Below, piece by piece: positions 52,894 through 60,739 of a stretch of DNA of 60,739 nt; positions within the stretch are counted from its first letter, which is position 1; every line of letters begins with the position of its first letter. A program made the translations under genes and the position numbers. Origin of the DNA: Candidatus Kuenenia stuttgartensis (GTDB taxonomy: Bacteria > Planctomycetota > Planctomycetia > Pirellulales > UBA1268); contig CAMDFJ010000007.1 in the NCBI GenBank assembly GCA_945897435.1, positions 1 through 60,739 of the forward strand, in the 5' to 3' direction. The notes beneath the pieces are model-generated. The model searched no databases and had not been told where the DNA came from. It worked only from the letters and a program-made list of their open reading frames with translations.

Positions 52894-53910
52894 GTGTCCA
52901 TTCGCGTCGGCATCAACGGTTTCGGTCGCATCGGCCGCCTCACCTTCCGCGCCATCTACGAGAAGTACGGACTCAAGGGAGACGTCCAGGTGGTGGCCCT
53001 CAACGACCTCACCGACGCCAAGACCAACGCCCACCTGCTCGAGTTCGACTCCAACTACGGCCCCTTCAAGGGAGAGGTCGGCTACGACGGCAATGACCTC
53101 GTCGTCGATGGCCAGAAGATCAAGGTCTTCGCCGAGAAGGATCCGGCCTCGATCCCCTGGGGCAGTCAGGACGTGCAGGTGGTCGTGGAGAGCACCGGCT
53201 TCTTCACCGACGCCACCAAGGCCGTCGCCCACAAGCGGGACAGCGTCAAGAAGGTGGTGATCTCGGCCCCGGCCAAGAACGAGGACCTGACGATCGTGCT
53301 CGGCGTCAACAACGAGATGTACGACCCGAAGAAGCACCACGTGATCTCCAACGCGTCCTGCACCACCAACGGCCTGGCCCCGGTGGCGAAGGTGCTTCAC
53401 GAGACCTACGGCATCGACCGCGGCCTGCTGACGACGGTGCACGCCTACACCAACTCCCAGAAGACGGTCGATACGGCGGCCAAGGATCTCCGCGATGCCA
53501 GGGCGGCGGCCCTCAACATCGTGCCGAGCAGCACCGGCGCCGCCAGGGCGGTCGGGCTCGTGATCCCGGCACTGCAGGGCAAGTTCACGGGGATGGCCTT
53601 CCGCGTGCCCGTTCCGACCGTGAGCGTCGTCGACTTCACGGCGCTGCTCAACAAGGAGGCCTCGCCGGCGGAGATCAACGCCGTCATGAAGAAGGCGGCA
53701 GAGGGCCCGCTCAAGGGCATCCTCCGCTACACCGACAAGGAGCTGGTCTCGACCGACCTCAAGGGGGACAGGCACAGCTCGATCTTCTCGGCCGTCGACA
53801 CGATCGGCCTCGGCAACTTCGTCAAGGTGGTGAGCTGGTACGACAACGAATGGGGCTACTCCAACCGGGTCGCCGACCTGCTCAACTTCCTCGAAGACCG
53901 CGGGCTGTAG
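52894..53910 (+). CDS. gap: glyceraldehyde-3-phosphate dehydrogenase
   Basis: This 338-residue type I GAPDH catalyses NAD-dependent oxidation and phosphorylation of glyceraldehyde-3-phosphate in glycolysis. The N-terminal Rossmann motif is GINGFGRIGR, the catalytic Cys156 lies in SNASCTTNGLAP, the histidine segment is LLTTVHAYTNSQ, and the C-terminus has SWYDNEWGYSNRV. Full length for the family. GTG at 52894 is the start, with AGGAG 8 bases upstream; the frame continues upstream but without a family match. A partial palindromic repeat lies between it and the convergent lipoprotein gene. Confidence 0.98.
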   Translation: MSIRVGINGFGRIGRLTFRAIYEKYGLKGDVQVVALNDLTDAKTNAHLLEFDSNYGPFKGEVGYDGNDLVVDGQKIKVFAEKDPASIPWGSQDVQVVVESTGFFTDATKAVAHKRDSVKKVVISAPAKNEDLTIVLGVNNEMYDPKKHHVISNASCTTNGLAPVAKVLHETYGIDRGLLTTVHAYTNSQKTVDTAAKDLRDARAAALNIVPSSTGAARAVGLVIPALQGKFTGMAFRVPVPTVSVVDFTALLNKEASPAEINAVMKKAAEGPLKGILRYTDKELVSTDLKGDRHSSIFSAVDTIGLGNFVKVVSWYDNEWGYSNRVADLLNFLEDRGL

Positions 53911-53964
53911 GCTCGCGGCGTCGAGAGACGGAATCCTGTTCGGCTGGGTGGATGCTGCTGAATC

Positions 53965-53982
53965 GGGACAGGCTTCAGCCTG
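53965..53982 (+). repeat. palindromic intergenic repeat, copy 3 (partial)
   Basis: The first 18 bases match GGGACAGGCTTCAGCCTG of the units at 39094 and 39336. Weak similarity then continues (GATCGTCAAAAAC). It lies between two convergent genes, where its AGGCT/AGCCT stem could help stop transcription. Confidence 0.75.
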
Positions 53983-54009
53983 GATCGTCAAAAACTGCAG
54001 AAATCGAAG

Positions 54010-54975
54010 CTAGCGGGCTGGAACCGTGGCTTCGGCCTCGTAGACCTGGCCGTCGAAAGAGGTCATCCGAACGAACAGCCGGACGTGATCGCCGGTCGGG
54101 ATCGTGCCCTGCCAGGGGAGCGTGAAGTGCAGGCCTCGGGCCCTCGAGGTCCGTCTGAAATGGCCCATCGCCTCGGCGGAGGGAACTTCCCAGACGGCGA
54201 TCCGGGTTCCATTCCCGGAGGCATCGGCGACGGCCGGATCGCAGGCCAGGATCGAGACGTCGCCGGCCGCCGAAACGAGCCGTCCGTCGCCGTCCCGCGG
54301 CTCGAACACGACCGTCATGCCGTCGCTCGTACCGTCGCCATCACCATCGAATCCGCAGCTCTTCGCCGGGTTGATCACGATCTGATCGATCTGCCCCTCG
54401 GCCGCGAGGCTCTCCTCGTGCGACAGCCTTCGGACGGTGGGGGCCGCCGCGCCGCGGTCTGCCGGCAGCGGCGGCACTCCGTCGAGGGCGGGGGGGGCGA
54501 TCGTCGCCGGTGGAGTCGATGGGGCCGTCGAGCCGCCTGCTGGGCCGAACCGCAGACCGCCCCCTTCGGGAGCCGCCGGGCTCGAACCGCCGCCGACCGG
54601 GGGAACTCCCAGCGGCTCCGGCAGTGCCAGCGGGGGAACGGCCAGTGGAGGAACGGCGAGCGGGGGAACGGCGAGCGTTGGTGCCGACGGGCGGGCTGGC
54701 CCGGCCACGCCGGGTGGCAGGCTGATCCGGGACGGCAGTGAGGCATCGGCATCGACGATCCCCAGTTGCTTCCGCAGGCTGCTGTTTTCCCGGGATGCCA
54801 TCTCGAGCCGGGAGCACTTTTCCTGCAACGAGTCCTGCAGTTGGTAGATCTGATCCTCCTGCATCCGCAGCTCCCTCTCCAGAAGCTGCTGGCTGACATC
54901 GCTGCGGCAGCCGGCCAGAAGGAGCCAGGCGACGACCAACGTTCCGCGGGCGAAGCCGTTCGCTGTGCTGTTCAT
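54010..54975 (-). CDS. lipoprotein with coiled coil and proline-rich linker
   Basis: This 321-residue protein has a lipoprotein signal ending LLAGC (C23) and a coiled coil at about residues 28-70 (LLERELRMQEDQIYQLQDSL, SRLEMASRENSSLRKQ). A proline/alanine-rich linker with LAVPP repeats covers about residues 85-175. A beta-rich C-terminal domain (about 195-321) contains a DGDGDGTSDG calcium-like loop and an ending EAEATVPAR. AGGAGG lies 6 bases before ATG 54975. I do not recognise the C-terminal domain. It is likely tethered in the periplasm and spans a gap through the linker. It lies 65 bases downstream of clpP on the same strand. Confidence 0.78.
   Translation of the reverse strand: MNSTANGFARGTLVVAWLLLAGCRSDVSQQLLERELRMQEDQIYQLQDSLQEKCSRLEMASRENSSLRKQLGIVDADASLPSRISLPPGVAGPARPSAPTLAVPPLAVPPLAVPPLALPEPLGVPPVGGGSSPAAPEGGGLRFGPAGGSTAPSTPPATIAPPALDGVPPLPADRGAAAPTVRRLSHEESLAAEGQIDQIVINPAKSCGFDGDGDGTSDGMTVVFEPRDGDGRLVSAAGDVSILACDPAVADASGNGTRIAVWEVPSAEAMGHFRRTSRARGLHFTLPWQGTIPTGDHVRLFVRMTSFDGQVYEAEATVPAR
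54626..54670 (-). repeat. three tandem 15-bp coding repeats
   Basis: Three 15-base units (54626, 54641 and 54656), each differing by 1-3 bases, encode LAVPP-type pentapeptides in the lipoprotein linker. The copy number is likely variable. Confidence 0.7.
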
Positions 54976-55040
54976 GATGCGCCTCCTGCGCCTCAGACCA
55001 GGGATCTCAGTCTCGTTTCCGATGCGGCCCGCAGCGACCG

Positions 55041-55655
55041 CTAACCGACGCTCTTGATCTCGGCCTTGGCGGCGGGCATGTGCTCGATCACCTCGTCGAT
55101 CAGGCGGTAGTCGAGCGCCTCCTGCGCCGACATGAACCTGTCGCGATCCGTGTCCTGCTCGATCTTCTCCAGCGGGTGGCCGGTGTGCTTGAGCAGGATC
55201 GCGTTGAGCTTGTGCTTGATGTTCTTGAATTCCTTGGCGTGGATCATGATTTCCTCCGCCGTGCCCTCCATGCCGGCCAGCGGCTGGTGGATCATGATCC
55301 GGGCGTTGGGCAACGCCTTCCGCTTGCCCTTGGCGCCTGCGGTCAGCAGCACGGCACCCATCGATGCGCACTGCCCGATGCAGTAGGTTGCGACGTCGCA
55401 GGTCACGAACTGCATCGTGTCGTAGATTGCCAGTCCGGCGGTCACGCTGCCGCCGGGGGAATTGATATAGAGGTGGATGTCGGCCTTGGGATCGTCCGAC
55501 TGCAGGAACAGCATCTGGGCGACGATCGCATTCGCGACCTCGTCGTTCACCTGCGAGCCGAGGAAAATGATCCTGTCCTTGAGCAGGCGGCTGTAGATGT
55601 CCATCGCCCGCTCTTCGCGGCCGCTCTTCTCGATGACGTATGGGATCAGAGGCAT
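55041..55655 (-). CDS. clpP: ATP-dependent Clp protease proteolytic subunit (second copy)
   Basis: This 204-residue serine protease subunit carries the triad Ser98 (GQCASMGA), His123 (MIHQPL) and Asp168 (QDTDRD), at the spacing of E. coli ClpP. It should form the barrel that degrades substrates fed by ClpX or ClpA. It is encoded 4 bases after the other ClpP gene and clearly paralogous to it, so a mixed-ring barrel is possible. No clpX lies in the window. Confidence 0.96.
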   Translation of the reverse strand: MPLIPYVIEKSGREERAMDIYSRLLKDRIIFLGSQVNDEVANAIVAQMLFLQSDDPKADIHLYINSPGGSVTAGLAIYDTMQFVTCDVATYCIGQCASMGAVLLTAGAKGKRKALPNARIMIHQPLAGMEGTAEEIMIHAKEFKNIKHKLNAILLKHTGHPLEKIEQDTDRDRFMSAQEALDYRLIDEVIEHMPAAKAEIKSVG

Positions 55656-55659
55656 GGGC

Positions 55660-56322
55660 TCAGTCCTTTTCCTTTTCGTCGTCGCTGGTCACCGGCGGCT
55701 TTGTGAGGATCTCGTCGACGAGGCCGTATTCCTTCGATTCAGCGGCGGTCAGATAGCGGTCGCGATCGGTGTCCTTCTCGATCCGCGAGAGCGGTTGACC
55801 GGTGTGGCTCGCGAGAATCTCGTTGAGGATCGCACGGGTCTTGAGGATCTCGTCGGCCTGGATCTCGATGTCGCTCACCTGGCCGCCGACCTGGCCGTAG
55901 GGTTGGTGGATCATCACCTTGGCGTGGGGGAGAACGAATCGCTTCCCCTTGGCTCCACCGGCCAGCAGGACGGCTCCGCCGCTGGCAGCGAGGCCGACGC
56001 AGTAGGTCGCGACCGGGCAGGAGAGGATCTGCATCGTGTCGTAGATCGCCATCGTGGCGGTCACGCTGCCGCCCGGCGAGTTGATGTAGAAGTGAATGTC
56101 TTTGCGACGGTTCTCGCTCTGGAGATAGAGCAGTTTCATCACCAGTTCGTTGGCGTTGCCGTCGTAGATCTCTCCCTGCAGGAGAATGATCCGGTTCTCG
56201 AGCAGCAGGTCACCGAGCGTCATCTGCCGCTGCCGCTGGTAGTCGCGTTGGGCGCTTGAAGCGGAGAACAAGGCGGGACCCCTGGCGGAGGCGTCGAAGT
56301 TGGGTTGATTCATCGCGGGCAT
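55660..56322 (-). CDS. clpP: ATP-dependent Clp protease proteolytic subunit (first copy)
   Basis: This 220-residue ClpP paralogue has triad residues Ser114 (GLAASGGA), His139 (MIHQPYG) and Asp184 (KDTDRD). Compared with the second copy, the residue after the nucleophile is Gly instead of Met, and there is an N-terminal extension of about 18 residues and a charged tail (DDEKEKD). GGGAG lies 5 bases before the ATG at 56322; ATG 56313 is an alternative. It sits 9 bases after the trigger factor stop, giving the classic tig-clpP order with a duplicated protease gene. Confidence 0.95.
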   Translation of the reverse strand: MPAMNQPNFDASARGPALFSASSAQRDYQRQRQMTLGDLLLENRIILLQGEIYDGNANELVMKLLYLQSENRRKDIHFYINSPGGSVTATMAIYDTMQILSCPVATYCVGLAASGGAVLLAGGAKGKRFVLPHAKVMIHQPYGQVGGQVSDIEIQADEILKTRAILNEILASHTGQPLSRIEKDTDRDRYLTAAESKEYGLVDEILTKPPVTSDDEKEKD

Positions 56323-56331
56323 CGTACTCCC

Positions 56332-57828
56332 TTAGGAACGCCTGCCTGGGGCGGGCGAGCCGGACGATTCGGCATGCTTGGCCGTCGGAATCTCTTCCTC
56401 GCCGACCACGACTCCGCAGACCGCATGGTCCACGGCATCGGCATCCGGACGGGGAAACTCGAACGGCACGTCGGTGAACGAGGCTTTCTCGGTGACGAGA
56501 TCGAGCGTCTTTCGCTCGATGATCTGGTTGCGGAGCACGTCCATCAGGCCCCGCTTCTCGAGGCTGGCCCGGACGCGACGCGGCGATTCCCCCGACTGGG
56601 CTGCGATCGCCCGAATCTCGTCGTCGTAATCGCCGCCAGTGTCGGAGATCGATTGATCCTCGGCGATCCGCTCGAGGATGAAGTGCTCCTTCAGTGCCCG
56701 GGCCGTGCTGGCCATCACCGACTGACGCAGTTCGTTGACATGGCGGCGGATCGAGTCGTCGTCGAAACCGCTGCGACGGAGTTCGAGGATCGACCGCTCC
56801 AATTCCCGCTGGCTCTGGCGACGGAGCAGGTCGGGGGGCAGATCCCAGTTGGCCGAGGCGGTCAGGGCACTGGCGACCTGCTGGCGGACCTGCCGGCGGC
56901 GATGCCATTCAAGCTGGTTTTCGAGTTGCTTGCGGATCGCGTCGTGAAGGGCGTCGGCCGATTCGAAGCCGCCGAGTTCGAGCAGCAGTTCGGGGGAGAG
57001 TTCGGGCAGTTCGAGTTTCTTCACCTCGAGTACCTGAAGTTCCATCGTCACGTCCTTGCCGCGGAGCGACTCGACGGCCGCCTCGTCGGAAATCTTCACG
57101 GTTGCCGTGACGGTCGTGCCGGGCTTGGCCTTCTTCACGAGTTTTTCAAAGCCGTCGAGCGAGGCGTCGGCGAACGACAGGCTCGGACGGACGAGGATCT
57201 CGAGTTCATCGGCGGCCGAGAGCACCGTATCGCCGTCCAGAAACCGGAGATTGGCGACGATCATGTCGCCTGCCGCAGGGGCACCATCGTGAGGCACCAG
57301 CCTGCTCCGCTCGCGGAGCACGTTGGAGAGAGCCTCGGAAACGTCTTCCTCGGAGATCGTGCGGGTCGGCCGTTTGATCGCCAGCCCCTGCCACTTCGGC
57401 ATCTCGAACTCCGGCCGGACTTCGATCGCAAACTCGAAAGTCATCGGCCCCTCGTCGGGCAGGACGACGGCCCCGACGTCAAGATCTGGTTCGCTGATCG
57501 GCGAGAGCTTCTCCTGCTCCGTCACCTGCGAGAGGGCCTCGGTCAGCAGTCGGGAACGAATCTGGTCGGCGAGTTCACCCTTGAACCGGCTGCTGACGAG
57601 CGATCTGGGTGCCCGGCCCGGGCGGAAGCCGGGCAACAGGGCCGTCGGCATCAGTTCCTTGACCGCCTCGTCAAAATACCGAGAGATGTCTTCCCGCGGG
57701 ATCGAGACCTTCACCTTCCGCTGGCAGGTCGAAACCTTGTCGATCGACACATCCAACTGGAGGGGCGTTCGCGACTCCTCCCCGGAGGCGTCGGCGGAAG
57801 GAGCGGCAGCGGCGGCGGTTTCAGACAT
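56332..57828 (-). CDS. tig: trigger factor
   Basis: This 498-residue ribosome-associated chaperone and peptidyl-prolyl isomerase is somewhat longer than E. coli Tig (432). The N-terminal ribosome-binding domain (residues about 25-130) has the docking motif FRPGRAP in LLPGFRPGRAPRSLV. The FKBP-like domain covers about residues 165-250, and the long helical C-terminal domain follows (DLLRRQSQRELERSILELRR). A low-complexity alanine/serine start and an acidic/proline tail account for the extra length. ATG 57828 is preferred; upstream frame to 57885 is weak. It heads the tig-clpP-clpP run. Confidence 0.93.
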   Translation of the reverse strand: MSETAAAAAPSADASGEESRTPLQLDVSIDKVSTCQRKVKVSIPREDISRYFDEAVKELMPTALLPGFRPGRAPRSLVSSRFKGELADQIRSRLLTEALSQVTEQEKLSPISEPDLDVGAVVLPDEGPMTFEFAIEVRPEFEMPKWQGLAIKRPTRTISEEDVSEALSNVLRERSRLVPHDGAPAAGDMIVANLRFLDGDTVLSAADELEILVRPSLSFADASLDGFEKLVKKAKPGTTVTATVKISDEAAVESLRGKDVTMELQVLEVKKLELPELSPELLLELGGFESADALHDAIRKQLENQLEWHRRRQVRQQVASALTASANWDLPPDLLRRQSQRELERSILELRRSGFDDDSIRRHVNELRQSVMASTARALKEHFILERIAEDQSISDTGGDYDDEIRAIAAQSGESPRRVRASLEKRGLMDVLRNQIIERKTLDLVTEKASFTDVPFEFPRPDADAVDHAVCGVVVGEEEIPTAKHAESSGSPAPGRRS

Positions 57829-57974
57829 GAATGGGTTCCGGAAAACAGACTCTGACGAGGGAACTTGTGGAGGGATCTCGAGCACATCCGGCGATCAGGA
57901 GGCGTCGCCACGGCTGGCCACGCTCCCCATCAACAGACCGCACACGTCGAGCCCGGGAAAGCGGACTGAAAGGA

Positions 57975-58047
57975 AGCGGGTGATGGGATTCGAACCCACG
58001 ACAACCACGTTGGCAACGTGGTGCTCTACCAACTGAGCTACACCCGC
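57975..58047 (-). tRNA. tRNA-Gly (anticodon GCC)
   Basis: The 73-base cloverleaf on the minus strand has acceptor GCGGGTG/CACCCGC, D arm GCTC/GAGC, anticodon stem CCACG/CGTGG with loop TTGCCAA, and T arm GTGGG-TTCGAAT-CCCAT. The discriminator is U, as expected for glycine. The CCA end is not encoded. It lies 146 bases upstream of tig on the same strand. Confidence 0.97.
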
Positions 58048-58352
58048 ACGCCGAGGCCCGGCACACGACCAACCCTCGGAACTCGGCGATTATAGGGGTG
58101 CAGGGGGTGGCCGCAAGATCACCCTCTGGGGAGTCCCGGTTTTTTACGGAAACTGGAAAGGCCTGTGAATCGGCGCGAATGGGGCCGCTTTCGGACGCCG
58201 GTCGCCTCGCATCAAGGTTGCGTCCCAGGCCAGGAAACTGGCTGCACATCCGGCCCGACATGCTTCCATATGGCAGTTGCCCGTCTCGCAGATCACACTT
58301 GGTGATCGGGTCTGATCCCCGTTCGTCCTCCACGATCCCAGGCGTCTTCCCA
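58048..58352. other. 305-bp gap between tRNA-Gly and panB
   Basis: Apart from the tRNA promoter at 58089-58116, I see no gene or repeat here. A promoter for panB must lie within it, but no convincing plus-strand pair of boxes was found. Confidence 0.5.
58089..58116 (-). promoter_or_regulatory. promoter of tRNA-Gly
   Basis: On the minus strand TTGCGG (58116-58111) and a consensus TATAAT (58094-58089) are 16 bases apart. This predicts a start near 58082, about 35 bases before the tRNA. It may also serve tig and clpP. Confidence 0.7.
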
Positions 58353-59147
58353 ATGTCTCTCAGGCGGGTCACCACGCTCGACCTCCTCGCCGCCAAGCGG
58401 GAGGGCCGTCCGCTCACGATGGTTACGGCCTACGACTGGCCGACGGGACGGCTCGTCGATGCTTCCGGTGTCGATTGCGTGCTGGTCGGAGACAGCGTGG
58501 CGATGGTGGTGGCCGGCAGGGCATCGACGATCCCGGCCACGCTCGAGCAGATGATCTACCACGGCGAGATCGTCGCCCGGGCCGCGAGCAGGGCGATGGT
58601 TGTGGTCGACCTGCCGTTTCCGCTTCAGCATCTTGGCTGCCGGACGGCGGTCGAGGCGTCGGCCCGGATCCTCAAGGAAACCGGCTGCCAGGCGGTCAAG
58701 CTCGAAGGCACGGCCGGACAGGCCGATGTGATCGCGGCGATCGCGGCCGCCGGCATCCCGGTGATGGGGCACGTCGGCCTCCGGCCGCAGGCCGTGCACC
58801 AGCTCGGTGGCTACCGGATGCAGCGGGACATCGACACGCTCCTCGCCGATGCCCGGGCTGCGGCGGAGGCGGGCGCGTTCGCCGTGGTCCTCGAATGCAT
58901 CCCGACGGAGGCGGCCAGGCTGATCACCGAAACGATCCCGATCCCCACGATCGGAATCGGTGCCGGCCTGCACTGCGACGGGCAGGTGCTCGTGCTCCAC
59001 GATCTCGTGGGACTCTCGCTCGACCGCGTCCCGAGGTTCGTCCGCCAATACGCCGACGCCAAACTCGCCATCAGCGAGGCGCTGCTCGCCTGGCGGGAGG
59101 ATGTCCTGCAGCGGCGGTTTCCCGGCGCCGCGGAGACGCTCGGATGA
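58353..59147 (+). CDS. panB: 3-methyl-2-oxobutanoate hydroxymethyltransferase
   Basis: This 264-residue enzyme transfers a hydroxymethyl group from methylenetetrahydrofolate to alpha-ketoisovalerate to make ketopantoate, the first step of pantothenate and CoA synthesis. Family blocks are [19 protein letters not shown] (quoted in part), [46 protein letters not shown] with the catalytic Glu, and IPTIGIGAG. Full length. ATG 58353 is chosen by the family start ([12 protein letters not shown]); the frame upstream to 58098 has no match. Its stop overlaps the next start (ATGA). Confidence 0.96.
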   Translation: MSLRRVTTLDLLAAKREGRPLTMVTAYDWPTGRLVDASGVDCVLVGDSVAMVVAGRASTIPATLEQMIYHGEIVARAASRAMVVVDLPFPLQHLGCRTAVEASARILKETGCQAVKLEGTAGQADVIAAIAAAGIPVMGHVGLRPQAVHQLGGYRMQRDIDTLLADARAAAEAGAFAVVLECIPTEAARLITETIPIPTIGIGAGLHCDGQVLVLHDLVGLSLDRVPRFVRQYADAKLAISEALLAWREDVLQRRFPGAAETLG

Positions 59148-60739
59148 GGACTGAAGAGGCGGCTGCCGCCCCCGGCCCGGCGGCCAACAGACTCGCCGAC
59201 ACGACCAGCCCCTATCTGCTCCAGCATGCCGCCAATCCGGTCTGCTGGCAGCCTTGGGACGAGGCGTCGCTCGGGCAGGCGATCCGCGAAGACAAGCCGA
59301 TTTTTCTCTCGATCGGGTATTCGGCCTGCCACTGGTGCCATGTGATGGCCCACGAAAGCTTCGAGGATTCCGCCACCGCGAAAGTGCTCAACGAGCACTT
59401 TGTGAACATTAAGGTCGACCGCGAGGAGCGGCCCGACATCGACAGCGTCTACATGACCGCGGTGCAGCTGTTGACCGGCCGCGGTGGCTGGCCGATGAGC
59501 GTCTTTCTGACACCGAAGCTGGAGCCGTTCTTCGCCGGCACCTACTGGCCTCCCGAGCCACGGATGGGGATGCCGGGATTTCGCCAGGTGCTCGCGGCGG
59601 TCGTCGAAGCCTGGAATCAAAGGCGCGATGCGGTGGTCCGGCAGGCGGATGCGCTCACCGCCGCACTGGCGGGGCCGCCTGCCAGAGCCGCGGCCCCGGC
59701 GGCCGTGTCCGAGGATCTGCTCGATGCGGCGGCTGCCGGTCTGGGGAGGTCCTACGACAGGCGACAGGGAGGGTTTGGGGCCGCGCCCAAGTTTCCCCAT
59801 CCGATGGATTTGCGGCTCCTGCTGCGAACGTTCGCCCGGAGCGGACGACAGGCCGACCTCGAAATGGCAACGCACACGCTCCGCTGCATGGCCGCCGGCG
59901 GTATTCACGACCATCTCGGCGGCGGCTTCGCCCGCTATTCGGTGGATGACCGCTGGCTGGTGCCGCATTTCGAAAAGATGCTCTACGACAACGCCCTGCT
60001 GGCGACGGCCTACCTCGAGGCCTGGCTCGTGACGACTGATCCGGCCTTTGCTGCCACCTGCCGCGGCATCCTCGACTATCTGCTCCGCGACATGACCGAC
60101 CCTCAGGGCGGCCTCTGGAGCGCCGAGGATGCCGACAGCGAAGGCGAGGAGGGCCGCTTCTACGTCTGGTCGCCCGACGAGATCACGGCCGTCCTCGGGG
60201 CGGACGAGGCGAGGCTTTTCTGCGAGGCCTACGACGTCACGCCGGCCGGGAACTTCGAGGGTCGGTCGATCCTCAACCTGCCACGTCCGATCGCACGACT
60301 GGCCGTGGCCTACGGCATCGAGGAGGCGGAACTTTCCCGCCGGCTCGGCATGGCGCGGGAAAAACTGCTCGCGATCCGGGCGAAGCGGGTGCGTCCCGGC
60401 ATCGACGACAAACTGCTCGTGGCCTGGAACGGGCTGGCGATCGACAGTCTTGCCCGGGCCGGCGCCGCCTTCGGGGAACCGCGATACGTCGAGGCGGCCC
60501 GCCGGGCGGCCGACTTCCTGCTCGCCGAGTGCCGTGATGCGGAGGGCCGCCTCGCCCACCAGTGGCGTCGCGGACGGGCGAGCGGGCTGGCGTTTGCCGA
60601 CGACCTGGCCTGCCTCGCCAACGGTCTCGTCAGTCTGTACGAGGCGACCTTTGAAGAGCGTTGGATCGCCGCGGCCTGCGAGCTCGCCGACCGCTTGCTG
60701 GCGTTCGTCGATCCAGAGGGCGGGGGATTTCATCAGACG
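59144..60739 (+). CDS. YyaL/SSP411-type thioredoxin-domain protein (3' end outside window)
   Basis: At least 532 residues are visible, with no stop before the right edge. The N-terminal DUF255 thioredoxin-like domain carries [10 protein letters not shown] near residue 60, preceded by [15 protein letters not shown] and followed by VKVD-like [12 protein letters not shown] and [11 protein letters not shown]. The remainder is an alpha/alpha-barrel related to N-acylglucosamine epimerases ([32 protein letters not shown]). The family is widespread (human SPATA20, Bacillus YyaL) with unproven chemistry. The ATG overlaps the panB stop, so translation is coupled. Family members are about 650-700 residues, so roughly a fifth is missing. 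Confidence 0.9.
   Translation, partial: MRTEEAAAAPGPAANRLADTTSPYLLQHAANPVCWQPWDEASLGQAIREDKPIFLSIGYSACHWCHVMAHESFEDSATAKVLNEHFVNIKVDREERPDIDSVYMTAVQLLTGRGGWPMSVFLTPKLEPFFAGTYWPPEPRMGMPGFRQVLAAVVEAWNQRRDAVVRQADALTAALAGPPARAAAPAAVSEDLLDAAAAGLGRSYDRRQGGFGAAPKFPHPMDLRLLLRTFARSGRQADLEMATHTLRCMAAGGIHDHLGGGFARYSVDDRWLVPHFEKMLYDNALLATAYLEAWLVTTDPAFAATCRGILDYLLRDMTDPQGGLWSAEDADSEGEEGRFYVWSPDEITAVLGADEARLFCEAYDVTPAGNFEGRSILNLPRPIARLAVAYGIEEAELSRRLGMAREKLLAIRAKRVRPGIDDKLLVAWNGLAIDSLARAGAAFGEPRYVEAARRAADFLLAECRDAEGRLAHQWRRGRASGLAFADDLACLANGLVSLYEATFEERWIAAACELADRLLAFVDPEGGGFHQT

Noticed and set aside
52747-53991. Long upstream extension of the ABC ATPase frame across GAPDH
   Set aside because: It is the complementary strand of a highly conserved GAPDH gene; the ATPase family begins at the ATG at 52746.
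54626-54670. Regulatory direct repeats near clpP
   Set aside because: The 15-base units are in frame inside the lipoprotein gene and encode a proline-rich linker.

Overview
The window looks like chromosomal DNA of a high-GC planctomycete of the Pirellulales type. The evidence is the gene families present: two DUF1501 plus DUF1549/DUF1553 pairs, a DUF1559 pseudopilin, a PEP-CTERM protein built from autotransporter-type beta repeats, a decayed LEPR-like N-terminus, a planctomycete-style TolC and many secreted beta-helix proteins. No phage, transposase, integrase or CRISPR array is visible. The taxonomic call is inference from families, not from a marker-gene comparison.

Layout. 1-6369: a cysteine synthase family gene, the first DUF1501 / TPR-DUF1549-DUF1553 pair and a secreted fasciclin protein. 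6382-11350: an Ig-like protein behind a structured leader, then a tightly overlapping DUF1559 pseudopilin / small lipoprotein / beta-helix operon. 11343-19748: a NarL-type sensor kinase, a 1691-residue PEP-CTERM beta-repeat protein and a divergent NarL-type response regulator. A near-identical palindrome lies in front of the pseudopilin operon and in the regulator/PEP-CTERM intergenic region, so these may form one regulon. 19763-24802: a beta-helix + SGNH esterase, an FAD-dependent oxidoreductase and a YceH protein. 24896-26605: an AbiE toxin-antitoxin pair bracketed by two copies of the 3' end of the neighbouring DUF1501 gene. 26570-31320: the second DUF1501 / DUF1549 pair, with a c-type cytochrome motif and a LamG domain. 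31511-41034: an alpha-2-macroglobulin-like protein without the thioester, membrane proteins, a repeat-rich gap, and divergent hypothetical and ApbE genes. 41227-43581: TolC.

43589-52746 is a long minus-strand block. In transcription order it holds a LolD-like ATPase and FtsX permease, a gap with a 144-bp inverted-repeat element, then seven tightly packed genes: CPFC protein B, two DUF3299 proteins, a DUF4239 membrane protein, an orphan UrtA-like binding lipoprotein, an AIM24 protein and CPFC protein A. It reads like one envelope or transport module whose substrate cannot be read from sequence.

52894-60739 is mostly housekeeping: GAPDH, a coiled-coil lipoprotein, a tRNA-Gly / trigger factor / double ClpP run on the minus strand, then panB overlapping a YyaL-type thioredoxin-fold protein that runs off the right edge.
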